Virus record (IMG/VR): IMGVR_UViG_3300044732_001176
Coordinates: 1 to 24,093 of that record
DNA: 24,093 nt
From: a virus
Strand: one strand, 5' to 3'
A model generated the notes under the pieces. It had not been told where the DNA came from and did not search any database. It saw only the letters and a program-made list of their open reading frames with translations. A program made the position numbers and the translations under genes. Positions 12,396-21,100 of this stretch are shown here, piece after piece. How positions within the stretch are numbered: position 1 is the stretch's first letter; each line of letters starts with the position of its first letter.

Positions 12396-12623
12396 ATGGC
12401 ATTTGAAGTTGAAGATGGTTTCGCAATCCCGGCGGCACGCCAGCCGAGCAGCCGGCGTCCGAAGTATCCGTGGACGAAGCTGGAGGTAGGGCAGAGCTTC
12501 TTCGTCGAGGGCGCACCGCTCCGCTCGATGACCAGCACTGCGTCGCATGCTGGCCGGCGCTACAAGAAGAAGTTCATCGTCCGCTTGGCCGATGGCGGTG
12601 TGCGTGTGTGGCGTTACGAGTAA
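12396..12623 (+). CDS. Conserved small phage protein of the 'YPW..L.VGqSFFV' type, 75 aa
   Basis: A 75-residue protein with the blocks KYPWTKLEVGQSFFVEG and RRYKKKFIVRLADGGVRVWR. The two blocks form a recognisable family that I recall as common in phage replication regions. A typical member has 70-90 residues, so this looks full length. Predicted fold: short strands with a basic patch, possibly nucleic-acid binding. CCGGAGGACAGA gives a strong ribosome-binding site before the ATG. Confidence 0.8.
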   Translation: MAFEVEDGFAIPAARQPSSRRPKYPWTKLEVGQSFFVEGAPLRSMTSTASHAGRRYKKKFIVRLADGGVRVWRYE

Positions 12624-12644
12624 GCCGAGAAACAGGAGAGTATC

Positions 12645-12821
12645 ATGAAGAAGTTGATCATCGCTGCCGTGATTGCAGTGACTGCCGCCACCCCGGCGCT
12701 GGCTCTGTCGAGCTACCTCGTTGCGGAATGGTATGCCAACGGCAACCACTTCTGCCGCTATGACAACGGCACCGTGCTGAACGTGGGCTATCGCATCTGC
12801 CCGCTGAAGATCGAAGCCTGA
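12645..12821 (+). CDS. Small secreted (periplasmic) protein, 58 aa
   Basis: The 58-residue product begins with a classical Sec signal peptide: MKK, a hydrophobic core (LIIAAVIAVTAATPALA) and a likely cleavage after ALA at residue 20. The mature part of about 38 residues has two cysteines (HFCRYDNG and YRICPLK) that could form a disulphide. AGGAGAG stands 9 nt before the ATG. Export to the periplasm suggests a role in the envelope, such as exclusion of other phages or interaction with host surface, but there is no direct evidence. It is followed by a small membrane protein. Confidence 0.7.
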   Translation: MKKLIIAAVIAVTAATPALALSSYLVAEWYANGNHFCRYDNGTVLNVGYRICPLKIEA

Positions 12822-12823
12822 AG

Positions 12824-12949
12824 ATGGGGGGTCTAACCCTGATGACCGTCATGGTGGCGACGTTCGCACTGGCGTTCTACCTGATCGTTCGCAACAAAGC
12901 GACTGAGCAGGAAACGAACGCCATGCTTCGCGAAGACCTGTGGTCATGA
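12824..12949 (+). CDS. Small membrane protein, 41 aa
   Basis: A 41-residue peptide with one N-terminal hydrophobic helix (LTLMTVMVATFALAFYLIV) followed by a charged tail (RNKATEQETNAMLREDLWS), probably inner-membrane with a cytosolic C-terminus. An in-frame ATG at 12842 is preceded by a G6 run and could be the true start (35 residues). The gene stands 2 nt after the secreted protein gene and overlaps the next gene (ATGA). Role unknown; topology resembles small phage membrane accessory proteins. Confidence 0.55.
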   Translation: MGGLTLMTVMVATFALAFYLIVRNKATEQETNAMLREDLWS

Positions 12950-13482
12950 GTAGTTCCAGCGGATCTTTGCCGCGTCACTACTACGTCTGGGTGGACTCCT
13001 CCTTCCTGCGCGAACAGGGCACCGGGTATGAACCGGCAGTATGGTTCGGCCTGCACAGCCATCCGGGCCGCGCATGGGGCTGTCACGTCATGCTGGAGTG
13101 CGGCGCGTTCTATCGTGGTTTGCCGCCGCACTCCATCGCGTTCAGCCCCGAGCCGGCCTGCACTGATTGGACACTGCCGCAGGCGCAGGTGTGGGACTGC
13201 TACGGCAGGGACTTCTCGCTTTTGGTGTATGACTATCTGGACGGGCTACGGGTGCGGGTGAAGAGCGGGGAGGCCGGTGAGTATCTGTTCACGGCGGTGC
13301 CGCAGGGCGATGCGTTCACGCACGACCCGTCACAGGGCAAGGAGTTTATGTTCATCCGCACAACGGGCGACAGGCTGACCATCGTGCCAACGAACAACCT
13401 GTTGTTCGAGGAGCGGTCATTCACCGTTGACAAGGGCTGGCCACGCCTCAAGAAATCCACAGAAGTGTGGTCATGCGAATGA
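12946..13482 (+). CDS. Conserved phage protein, 178 aa ('YYVWVDSSFLREQG' type)
   Basis: Encodes 178 residues starting MSSSSGSLPRHYYVWVDSS. The blocks SFLREQGTGYEPAVWFGL, HPGRAWGCHVMLECGA, YRGLPPHSIAF and a later TIVPTNNLLFEE match a phage family I remember in replication regions. Its function is not known to me. Aromatic and strand-rich, with no catalytic motif. ATG 12946 overlaps the previous stop; a GTG at 12940 is an alternative. The 129 bp after it lead to the helicase gene and contain a strong hairpin. Confidence 0.75.
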   Translation: MSSSSGSLPRHYYVWVDSSFLREQGTGYEPAVWFGLHSHPGRAWGCHVMLECGAFYRGLPPHSIAFSPEPACTDWTLPQAQVWDCYGRDFSLLVYDYLDGLRVRVKSGEAGEYLFTAVPQGDAFTHDPSQGKEFMFIRTTGDRLTIVPTNNLLFEERSFTVDKGWPRLKKSTEVWSCE

Positions 13483-13520
13483 CGAATAAGGATGTGCGCG
13501 ATCCGCGCGACTGACTTGGG

Positions 13521-13559
13521 TGTGCCGGGAAGACTTTCCAATATTGGGGAGTCGGCACA
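13521..13559 (+). promoter_or_regulatory. Strong RNA hairpin upstream of the helicase gene
   Basis: The outer stem TGTGCC (13521-13526) / GGCACA (13554-13559) encloses an inner stem of ten pairs (13532-13541 with 13544-13553, two of them G-U) on a minimal TA loop, with a GGGAA bulge on the 5' side. A second small hairpin, GCGCG-ATC-CGCGC, lies just upstream (about 13496-13508). There is no U-run, so a terminator is unlikely. It could stabilise the mRNA, act as an RNase site or control the helicase gene starting 53 nt downstream. Confidence 0.5.
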
Positions 13560-13611
13560 TCGCCCCCCGCTGGCAGACCGGGCCAAGATGTCTGCCAAAC
13601 AAGGACATACA

Positions 13612-15099
13612 ATGCAGCTTCGAGATTATCAGGAATCCGCCGTGCAGGCGGTGCGCGATAGCTTTCGCGCTGGTCACAAGCGCACCCTGCTGGTCAGCCC
13701 GACCGGCAGCGGGAAGACGGTGATCTTTTCATACATTGCCGCCGGCATGGCGCGGAACAACAAGCGCATCCTGATCGTGGCCCACCGCCGCGAACTGCTG
13801 AAGCAGATCAGCAACGCCTTGAAGAAGGTCGGCGTGGCGCATGCGGTGATGGCAGGCGGGTATCGCGGCGTGCCTACGGCGAACGTCGTCGTGGCCTCCG
13901 TGTTCACGCTCGTGAAGCGAATCAAAGGCATGCAGCCGTTCGATCTCATCATCGGCGACGAGGCCCACCACTTCACGCCTGACTCCAGCTGGGGCAAGGT
14001 CGTCATCGGCTTCCCGGGCGCCCGCGTATTAGGCGTCACAGCCACGCCTGAGCGCCTCGATGGCAAAGGGCTGGGGCAGATGTTCGAAGACATGGTGATG
14101 GGCCCTACGGTGGCTGAATTGACCGCTCAGGGGTTCCTATCCCATGCCGTGGTCTATGCGCCGAGTGCGCCGAATCTGGACGGTGTCGGCACCCGCATGG
14201 GCGACTACGTGCAGAAGCAGCTTGAGGAGGCGATGGTTAAGACCGTCATCACCGGGAGCGCGGTCAAGCACTACGGGAAGTATGCGCCGGGCAAGAAGGC
14301 TATCGCGTTCTGCGTGAGCGTGAGGCACGCTAAGGATGTGGCTGCAGAATTCCGGGAAGCAGGATTCACCGCGAGCCACATCGACGGGGGCATGAAAGAA
14401 GAGGAACGCGACGGCGTCCTGAAGGCGTTCGAGGAAGGCCGGGTGCAAGTGCTGACCAGCTGCGATCTGGTGAGCGAGGGCTTCGATCTACCAGCGGTGG
14501 AGGTGGCAATCCTGCTGCGCCCGACGAAGTCTCTGGGCCTATACCTGCAGCAGTGCGGGCGCGCTATCAGGCCGCACCCTGACAAGGAGAAGACCATCAT
14601 CCTCGATCACGCCGGCAACACGGCGCGGCACGGGTTCATCGACGACGACCGCGAGTGGACGCTGGCCGATGGGTTCGTTCAGGGGCGTGGCAACGGCGAC
14701 AAGGCGGAGACGGTGCGGACATGCACTGCCTGCTTCGCCATGCACAAGCCGAGCCCGACCTGCCCGGTGTGTGGTTACGTCTATCCGGTCAAGCCGCGCG
14801 TTGTGAAGCACGTCGATGGCGATCTGGTGATGATGGCCCGCGAGGGTGAACAGGACATCACGACCGACGAGGGCATGCTCCAGAACAAGTTCAAGGTGCT
14901 GATCAGCGTCGGGCGCAAGCGTGGATATAAGAACCCAACGCTCTGGGCATATAATGTCATCTGCGGTCAGGAGGCCGCGCGGATTGCGAAGAAAGTGGGA
15001 ACACGAAACATTCCGACCACGAATGGGCTTACTCAGGAAGAGAGGGTATCGATATGGAAGACGATAAATGGAACGGGTCAGAGTGCGACGCGGTATTGA
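13612..15099 (+). CDS. SF2 DEAD/DEAH-box helicase with zinc-ribbon
   Basis: A 495-residue ATP-dependent helicase. It starts MQLRDYQESAV (Q-motif-like), followed by Walker A SPTGSGKT (residues 29-36), motif II DEAH (116-119), motif III TATP (143-146) and motif VI QQCGRAIR (313-320). A four-cysteine zinc finger (C371, C374, C384, C387) and a C-terminal domain complete it. This resembles RecG/UvsW-like restart or strand-exchange helicases common in phage replication modules. The frame is open to 13492, but AAGGACAT six nt before ATG 13612 and the canonical MQLRDYQ start decide the choice. It would unwind or remodel DNA for recombination-dependent replication. Confidence 0.92.
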   Translation: MQLRDYQESAVQAVRDSFRAGHKRTLLVSPTGSGKTVIFSYIAAGMARNNKRILIVAHRRELLKQISNALKKVGVAHAVMAGGYRGVPTANVVVASVFTLVKRIKGMQPFDLIIGDEAHHFTPDSSWGKVVIGFPGARVLGVTATPERLDGKGLGQMFEDMVMGPTVAELTAQGFLSHAVVYAPSAPNLDGVGTRMGDYVQKQLEEAMVKTVITGSAVKHYGKYAPGKKAIAFCVSVRHAKDVAAEFREAGFTASHIDGGMKEEERDGVLKAFEEGRVQVLTSCDLVSEGFDLPAVEVAILLRPTKSLGLYLQQCGRAIRPHPDKEKTIILDHAGNTARHGFIDDDREWTLADGFVQGRGNGDKAETVRTCTACFAMHKPSPTCPVCGYVYPVKPRVVKHVDGDLVMMAREGEQDITTDEGMLQNKFKVLISVGRKRGYKNPTLWAYNVICGQEAARIAKKVGTRNIPTTNGLTQEERVSIWKTINGTGQSATRY

Positions 15100-15278
15100 T
15101 TCCTCTGTCGCTGATACACGCGCTGTCAGTTGGGCTGCTGAGGGCGCTGGACGAATGGCAGGAAGAGCGCGGCATTGAGGAGATGGACGCGGACAAGTGT
15201 GTCGTTGCGATGGCCGCCGCTGTCAGCGCCGCAATGGAAATGCTGACCAGCGAGAACGAAGGGTTTACGATCCAGTGA
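15054..15278 (+). CDS. Hypothetical acidic protein, 74 aa
   Basis: A 74-residue acidic helical protein starting MEDDKWNGSECDAVLIPLS, with HALSVGLLRALDEWQEERG and an Ala/Met-rich helix towards the C-terminus. It lies in a different frame and overlaps the helicase end by 46 nt, more than the usual 4 nt. AGAGAGGG stands about 7 nt upstream of its ATG. The stop overlaps a GTG start of the next gene. Its position suggests a helper of the helicase or of the nuclease that follows. No family recognised. Confidence 0.65.
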   Translation: MEDDKWNGSECDAVLIPLSLIHALSVGLLRALDEWQEERGIEEMDADKCVVAMAAAVSAAMEMLTSENEGFTIQ

Positions 15279-15595
15279 AGGAGGCCGTTCTCCAGCAGGA
15301 GATTCGCCTCGCTCTGGGCCAGCGCCAAGACATCATGATGTTCCGCATCAACGTGGGCAAGTTCCGACCGCTGGACGGTGGGCCCCGCGTTATCCAGTCG
15401 GCGCCGGAGGGAACGCCCGATCTGCTGGGGGTCATCTCCCCCGGGCGCGCGTTCGCAATCGAGGTCAAGGCCCCGCGCGGCACACAGCGCACCGTGCAGA
15501 TTGCATGGCAGGCTGCGTGGGAAAAACGTGGCGGAATCTACATCTTAGCCCGTTCTCTCGACGATGTTTACAGGGGGCTTGACATAAATCCGTAG
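15275..15595 (+). CDS. VRR-NUC domain nuclease
   Basis: A 106-residue single-domain nuclease of the VRR-NUC type. The motifs GTPDLLGV (P48, D49), AIEVKAP (E63, K65) and VQIAWQAAWEKRGGIYILA are in order and span almost the whole protein, as in other stand-alone phage members. The fold belongs to the PD-(D/E)XK superfamily and cleaves structured or branched DNA in known members. The start is GTG 15275 overlapping the previous stop (GTGA); GGAGG inside the coding region excludes a later start. Together with RecT and the exonuclease downstream it fits a recombination role. Confidence 0.88.
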   Translation: MKEAVLQQEIRLALGQRQDIMMFRINVGKFRPLDGGPRVIQSAPEGTPDLLGVISPGRAFAIEVKAPRGTQRTVQIAWQAAWEKRGGIYILARSLDDVYRGLDINP

Positions 15596-15608
15596 ACAGC
15601 CGTATGCT
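15579..15608 (+). promoter_or_regulatory. Sigma-70-type promoter for the exonuclease-RecT operon
   Basis: A perfect -35 TTGACA (15579-15584), 18-bp spacer and -10 TATGCT (15603-15608, 4 of 6) lie about 35-60 nt before the exonuclease start. The -35 is within the end of the preceding nuclease gene. This separates the recombination genes from upstream genes in expression. Confidence 0.65.
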
Positions 15609-15641
15609 ACAAGCCTTACAACAACAAGACCGGAGGTATAC

Positions 15642-16580
15642 ATGGTAGCAGTATCTGTGCGTGACCAGATTCACTGGCACGAGTTGAGATTAAAACACAT
15701 CGGCGCAAGCGAAGTCGCCGCGCTCTTCGACATGTCCCCGTTCACGACGCTCTGGCAGTTGTGGATGGAGAAGTCTGGCAAGCTGCCGCCCGAAGATCTC
15801 TCGGGCAACAAGTTTATTCAGGCAGGCACCTTCCTTGAAAGCGGCATCGCTAACTGGGCGGCGCACCGTTGGGACATGAAGATCGATAAGGTCGTCGATT
15901 ACTTCACGGCGGACGACTGCCTCGGCATGGGCGCATCGCTGGACTTCCAGACGGACGGTGGTCACCCGGTCGAGATCAAGTGGTCGGCCTACGGTGACGG
16001 CTGGGAATACGAAGGTGAGACGATCACCTGCGCTCCCGACAATTACGTCCTGCAGGTTCAGCACCAGATGGCATGCACTGGCGCTGAGTATGGCTGGCTG
16101 ATTGCGCTGCTCCGTAACGAGCCGCGCCGCATGAAGATCCCTCGCAGTGAGGAGATAATTTTTAAAATTAAATCCGAGGTTGCGAATTTCTGGGACAGCA
16201 TCCGGGCAGGCCAAGAGCCCCCGGTGGACTTCGATAAGGACGGGGACGCCGTTGTGCGCCTGCTGGACTTCGTGCCCATGTCTGAGGTGACGCTCACCAC
16301 GGAGCATGCCCACTTGTTCCAGACGTATCTGGAGAACGCTGCGATTGAGAAGGAGGCCAAGGCCAAGAAGGAGGCAGCGAAGACCGAGCTTCTGACCCTC
16401 AGCATTGAGGCGATGGGGAAGATGAACACGTCGCAGGAGAAGGCCGTCGTTAAGTGCGGCGACCACAAGCTGTCGATCAGCACCGTGAAGGCGTCGGTTG
16501 GCACGGAGATCACGGAGCAGATGATCGGCGAGTTCTACGGCGCTCGTTCTGGCTACAAGAAAGTAACGGTGTCTAAATGA
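15642..16580 (+). CDS. YqaJ-type 5'-3' exonuclease (phage recombinase partner)
   Basis: A 312-residue nuclease of the YqaJ/lambda exonuclease fold. It starts with WHELRLKHIGASEVAAL (the W-x-R...GaSe motif), then FLESG (E66), SLDFQTDG (D101), VEIKW (E111, K113) and QVQHQM (Q138-M143), the ordered active-site set of this fold. The C-terminal third is a charged coiled coil and a strand-rich tail. It resects double-stranded ends, providing single strands to the annealing protein RecT two genes downstream. CCGGAGGTATAC is an excellent ribosome-binding site. Pairing with RecT confirms the functional call. Confidence 0.92.
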   Translation: MVAVSVRDQIHWHELRLKHIGASEVAALFDMSPFTTLWQLWMEKSGKLPPEDLSGNKFIQAGTFLESGIANWAAHRWDMKIDKVVDYFTADDCLGMGASLDFQTDGGHPVEIKWSAYGDGWEYEGETITCAPDNYVLQVQHQMACTGAEYGWLIALLRNEPRRMKIPRSEEIIFKIKSEVANFWDSIRAGQEPPVDFDKDGDAVVRLLDFVPMSEVTLTTEHAHLFQTYLENAAIEKEAKAKKEAAKTELLTLSIEAMGKMNTSQEKAVVKCGDHKLSISTVKASVGTEITEQMIGEFYGARSGYKKVTVSK

Positions 16581-16762
16581 TAAGGTACACTACGATTAGA
16601 AAAGACAGCGTGATGATGCGGGTCGACCGTATGTTGCTGGCACAGCTTCGCTCACTGGCTGGGCGTCACCCATTGAAACCCACCCTGCGCGCCACGGTCG
16701 AGCGCGCCATCGAACTCATGATTGAAGATCTTGAAGAGGAACTGAGCAATGCAAACAAGTAA
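16577..16762 (+). CDS. Small ribbon-helix-helix-like protein, 61 aa
   Basis: A 61-residue protein starting MIRYTTIRKDSVMMRVDR, with a strand-like DSVMMRVDR and two helices (MLLAQLRSLAG and LRATVERAIELMIEDLEEEL). The layout suggests the ribbon-helix-helix fold of Arc/CopG-type repressors. It lies between the exonuclease and RecT, overlapping both (ATGA before, 14 nt after). If it binds DNA it may regulate its own operon promoter at 15579. The assignment is inferred from pattern only. Confidence 0.55.
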   Translation: MIRYTTIRKDSVMMRVDRMLLAQLRSLAGRHPLKPTLRATVERAIELMIEDLEEELSNANK

Positions 16763-17789
16763 TCTTCCCGCCAAGCCGATGGATCGGTTCAAGCAGGAAC
16801 TCGCCATGCGCGAGAGCCACCTGCGCAGCCTCCTGCCGCAGTCCATGACCGTCGATAAGTTCCAAGGCATCGTCGTGGCCGCCGTGGCTGACAACATGGA
16901 CCTGCTGGAGTGTGATCGCGGCTCGCTCCTGAAGGCGTGCCTGAGCGCCGCAGAACTGGGCCTGAGCCTCAACAAGAGCATGGGTGAGGCTGACATCCTG
17001 AAGGTGTGGGACAACCGCCTGAAGAAGAACGTGGCGCAATTCCGGCCCCGCTATAAGGGCCTGATGAAGCTGGCCATGCAGTCGGGTGAAGTGCTGAAGA
17101 TCGAGAGCCGGCTGGTCCACGAGAACGATGTGTTCGAGGTGGAAGAAGGACTGGACTCGCGCATCGTTCACAAGCACGGCCTGTCCAATCGCGGCGCGAT
17201 GGTCGGTGCCTACTGCGTGTGGAAGCTGAAGAACGGCGAGACCCAGTTCGAGGTGATGAACAAGGAGCAGATCCTTGCCATCCGTGACCGCTCATCGGCC
17301 AAGACTAAGGACGGCAACATCGTCGGCCCGTGGAAGACGGACGAAGCCGAGATGTGGCGCAAGACCGTGGTTCGCCGGGCCAGCAAGTATATGCCGCTCT
17401 CGACCGAAGCGCAGCGCGCCGTGGCCGTGGACAATCAGGCGGAAGGCGTGATCGAAGCTGACGAGTATGCCGGCAGCGAGGTCGACATCACGGACTTCGA
17501 TGAGACCCCGGCTGCGGAAGTGCAGGTGCAGAACCTCGAAGAGAAGCTGGCCGCCAAGACAACGGCAGCGCCACGCCAGAAGAAGGAACTTCACATCGAC
17601 ATTCTGGAGCCGCAGGAAGAAGGCGACATGGTCGATTGGGATGGCTGGTGCGAAGCCGCATGCGACATCGTCGCGAAGCTGACACCGGAAGAGCGCGGCG
17701 AGTGGCGGGAACTGCACAACGGCTATCTCGACGAAGCCGAACTGATGGCACCGCGCGGCGCCTTGAAGCTGCGCAAACTGTTTAACTGA
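16749..17789 (+). CDS. recT: RecT family single-strand annealing protein
   Basis: A 346-residue RecT-type recombinase. The typical core is present: FQGIVVAAVADNMDLLECDR, GSLLKACLSAAELGLSLN, FRPRYKGLMKLAMQSGEV, VGAYCVWKLKNGE, and EMWRKTVVRRASKYMPLS. The last 110 residues are an acidic, less conserved tail. It anneals complementary single strands produced by the upstream exonuclease. The pairing of a YqaJ exonuclease and RecT is a well-known phage two-gene recombination system, with one small gene inserted between them here. AGAGGAAC lies before the ATG. The length is somewhat above the family's usual 270-300 residues because of the tail. Confidence 0.93.
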   Translation: MQTSNLPAKPMDRFKQELAMRESHLRSLLPQSMTVDKFQGIVVAAVADNMDLLECDRGSLLKACLSAAELGLSLNKSMGEADILKVWDNRLKKNVAQFRPRYKGLMKLAMQSGEVLKIESRLVHENDVFEVEEGLDSRIVHKHGLSNRGAMVGAYCVWKLKNGETQFEVMNKEQILAIRDRSSAKTKDGNIVGPWKTDEAEMWRKTVVRRASKYMPLSTEAQRAVAVDNQAEGVIEADEYAGSEVDITDFDETPAAEVQVQNLEEKLAAKTTAAPRQKKELHIDILEPQEEGDMVDWDGWCEAACDIVAKLTPEERGEWRELHNGYLDEAELMAPRGALKLRKLFN

Positions 17790-17800
17790 GGAGAGAAGAC

Positions 17801-18094
17801 ATGGCTAAGAAATACGATCTGGTCGTCAAGGTTGGCGAATACACTGACGGCCAAGGCCAGACCAAGGGCCGCTTCAAGAACGTCGGCGTTGTGATGGACG
17901 GGAAGAACGGCCCCTACATCCTGCTCGACCGCACGTTCAATCCTGCTGGCGTCGGCGGCAACGATAGCCGCGAGAGCATCATCATCTCGATGTATGAGCC
18001 GAAGCAGGAAGGTGGTCAGCCCACCCAGCAGCGGTCGGGAGGGCCCTCGCAGCGCCCCGCTCCGGCCCCGCTGGACGACGACGTCCCGTTCTGA
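17801..18094 (+). CDS. SSB-like protein with acidic C-terminal tip
   Basis: A 97-residue protein with a strand-rich core (YDLVVKVGEYTDGQGQTKGR, then FKNVGVVMDGKNGPYILL), a Gly/Gln/Pro-rich linker (about residues 68-90) and the terminal tip LDDDVPF. That tip matches the DDDIPF-like end of single-strand DNA-binding proteins that recruits replication and repair partners. The core is too short for a classical OB-fold SSB but resembles small phage replication proteins starting MAKKYDLVVK. GGAGAGAAG precedes the ATG. It is the last gene of the rightward block, 18 nt before the convergent giant gene. Confidence 0.75.
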   Translation: MAKKYDLVVKVGEYTDGQGQTKGRFKNVGVVMDGKNGPYILLDRTFNPAGVGGNDSRESIIISMYEPKQEGGQPTQQRSGGPSQRPAPAPLDDDVPF

Positions 18095-18101
18095 ATGATG
18101 A

Positions 18102-18129
18102 AGCAGGCGGCCTTAACGGGTCGCCTGCT
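18102..18129. terminator. Convergent stem-loop, putative bidirectional terminator
   Basis: AGCAGGCG (18102-18109) and CGCCTGCT (18122-18129) form an eight-base-pair stem around a 12-nt loop that contains the stop codon of the leftward giant gene. It lies 7 nt after the stop of the rightward SSB-like gene. No long U-run follows on either side, so termination efficiency is uncertain. Confidence 0.45.
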
Positions 18130-21100
18130 CCACCTGATTATAGACCCGGTTGAAGCGCACGAACTCACCGTCGATCCGCTCCCGAAGAACCTCAAGCCGC
18201 TCCGCCTTCGTGCCCTCATCTATGTCCAGATTTTGAATGCGCTTGCGCTCTTCGTTCAGCTTTTTAACCGCCGCGCGCGTCGAAGTCAGGGCCGACTGAA
18301 TCCGCGGGCTGGTTTCCGTCGGAAACTTTTCAATCAGCGCCCGACGCTCAGCCCCGGTCGAATCCTTCAACTGCTGGTTCACAACGCGCGCCTTCTCTTC
18401 GCGCTCGTAATACTCACCGACGTTCCTGCCCTTGCCCGGCTGACCGACAAGGCGCCGGACCACAGGGGCCGCCACAGCGTCGCCTTCGCTTCCCGTCCGG
18501 TAGAGAGACTTGGCGAGGTTGGTCACGCCACCAAGGGAGAACTCTAGGAGATACTCGAAGCTCTCGGCGGGCACGTTTAGGTTGCCCTTAACCTTGCCCT
18601 CACCGCCGGTTATGTCATTCAAGAACTGAGAGAATTCCTTGTAGCCTTCGGGCGTGTTGTATCGAGCCACGGAGGCGTATGACTGCCCCTTGTCGAACGG
18701 CTCATTGTAGATCGGCTTGCCCATGAAGTTCTCATTCAAGGCGAGTTCCGTCAGCGGTTTGAACACGGTCGGCGTTGCCGCCCGGGCAACGGAGCTTGTG
18801 GCATTGCCGGCACTGAACTGCACTGGAGAGAAGTTCCCGAGCGCAGCGGTCACGATATCGATCCCAGCGGCGCCAAGGTCGTCACCGCGGCGGGCCGCGT
18901 CCATTGTCCGGGTGGCCAGATACGGGAAGAAGCCGAAGCCATAGGGCATCGGGATCTTCACGTAGGTCTTACCGTCGACGGGGTTCATAATGATAAGGTT
19001 GCGCTCTTTCTCGTAGTCCGGGATCTTATCCCAGAAGAGTTTGCCGTCATCGTCTTCGTCGGACATCGCCGCGTTGGCAGCCGCGAGTGTGGCAGCCGTG
19101 GCCATCATACCAAGCAGCGCCGCCTGAGTGCTCGACAGCTTGCCGGTCTTGAACGGGTTGTTCGACAGCGCCCGCGCCGTGCGGACACTACCCTGAACCC
19201 CTGCATTGAAGAAGGCGTAAAGCGCATTAAGCAGGGCGCCAGCCTCGCCGCGCCGGTTGAAATCCACGGTCGCCTCACGGGAAAGCATGGCCGCCTGTTC
19301 GCGGCTCATGTTGAGTTCGAGCGCGGCACGGTAAGCGGCGAAGCGGATACCGTTCTCGAAGATGGCGTTGGTGTTTTCCAGAGCCCCGACCATAGCGCGG
19401 AAGCTCTTACTCGTGGGCTTCCACAGAGCGTCAATGGTCTGCTTAGCGCCCTTGGCATCCTTGATGTCCTTCAGCCTTTCGTCGAGCGTCTTCAGATCAT
19501 CCTGAATGCGGGCGGCAGCCTCTTGCGGAGTCTCACGCTGTGCCCACGACACTGATCCACCGTCCAGTTTGAACTGCTCATACTGCTTGCGCAGGTTGGG
19601 ATCCCCGCCTGCGCGGCCATACTCGAAAGCCGCGATAGTGCGGAACGCCTTCCTGTCCCTCGCGAACTTTCTGAAAGCCTTGGACAGCCCCGGAGCATCA
19701 GCTGCAAGGTTCAGCGCCGCAGACTGCAGATCGCGGAAGATGTTAGGCACAAAGAAGTCCGGGTTCGCCGTGGTGAACGAGCGCGACAGCAGGCGCGTCA
19801 CCTTGTTTGAGAACTCTAGGAACGCATTCATCTGCGTCGGGTTCAGGTTCTTCGCAGCCTTCGCAAGCAGGGGATCGTTGATACGCACATAGAACGTATC
19901 GCCGCCGCGCTTCACGATCATGAAGTTCGGATCGAAGGGCGATGGACGCTGGGGGTTCCCGTTCTTATCGCGCGGAGGATTGCGGTCACTGAAGACGCGC
20001 CATTCATTGGACGGATTGCCGATGAAGAAATCCATCATCTTCTGGCCGACGCGATTGCGCTCGCCGCGAATGATGCGAGCGCCGACGTCAGAGACGAACG
20101 TGCCATACGGGGAGAAGGGCAAAGTCTTGCGACCGCGACGCTGACGCCACTCGTTCTTGGTGATGGAGAAGCCAGCGCCGCCGGACATCATCTGCTCATA
20201 AGCATCCCCCTGATCGTCCATCAAAGCGAAGTCGGCGTCAGAGAGGGATTGCCCCGGTTTGGTGGCACCCTTTACCGGAACATAATGAGGGATTGCCTTG
20301 AACATTTCGTCGGCAATCTTGCGCGACTTCACGCCGCGAGCAACGTCGTTGTCCAACGTCCACTTCACGGAGTCCCGATGCACCTTGGCAATGTCTTTCC
20401 AAGCCTGCCCCTTGGTTCCGTTCTCCAACTGATCCGTTTCTTCAAAGGCATCCTTGTTGGAAATGCCAGACGCGGACAGCAGCGGCGAGCCCGTCTTTTG
20501 ATATTCAGCGAGGATGGCCGCATCAATCGCCGGGTCAGGGTGTGACCAGCGCGGCTGATCCGGGGTCCAGTCCCGCTCACGCTGGTTCATGTCGAAGTTT
20601 GGATTCGTGCCATTGACCTTGACCATGAGGGTCGGGTCGCCGTCCTTCTTCCTGACAAGACGACTGATTTCCCGCATCTCAAAGTCGGCGTTTATTTCCG
20701 GAGCCGCCTTGGAGTAGAGATACAGATCGATGTCGTTCATCCCGAAGCCGGCCTCGCGGGCGATCTCCTTGATCTTCTTACCGAAGTCCCGCTCGAACTT
20801 TTGCATCAGTTCGCCGGCACGGCTGTCGAACTTACGTGCCGCCTCGTAGAAACCCTCAAAGCCAGCGGCCAGTTGGCCAAGGCTCTGCACAACGCGCAGG
20901 CGCTCAAAGCGGTCAACCAGCTTGCGAGAGTAGCGTTGAGCGCGCGTTTCTTTTGGCAGCACGACGCCGGGCTGCGGCGCTGATGGAGGCTGCTGCGGCG
21001 GAGGCGGAGGCGTTGGGGTTTTTGGCGGCGGGGGCGGCGCGGGCGGAGGCGTCGGAGGTTTTGGCGCAGGGGGCTGTTGCGGCAGCGGAGGCGAGGGAGG

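Noticed and set aside
13492-13611. An N-terminal extension of the helicase by 40 residues.
   Set aside because: It would cover the strong hairpin; the internal ATG 13612 has a good ribosome-binding site and the usual helicase start MQLRDYQ.
16148-16182. AT-rich stretch with TTTTTAAAATTAAA in the exonuclease gene.
   Set aside because: Explained by the coding sequence (EEIIFKIKSE) without an associated promoter or terminator structure.
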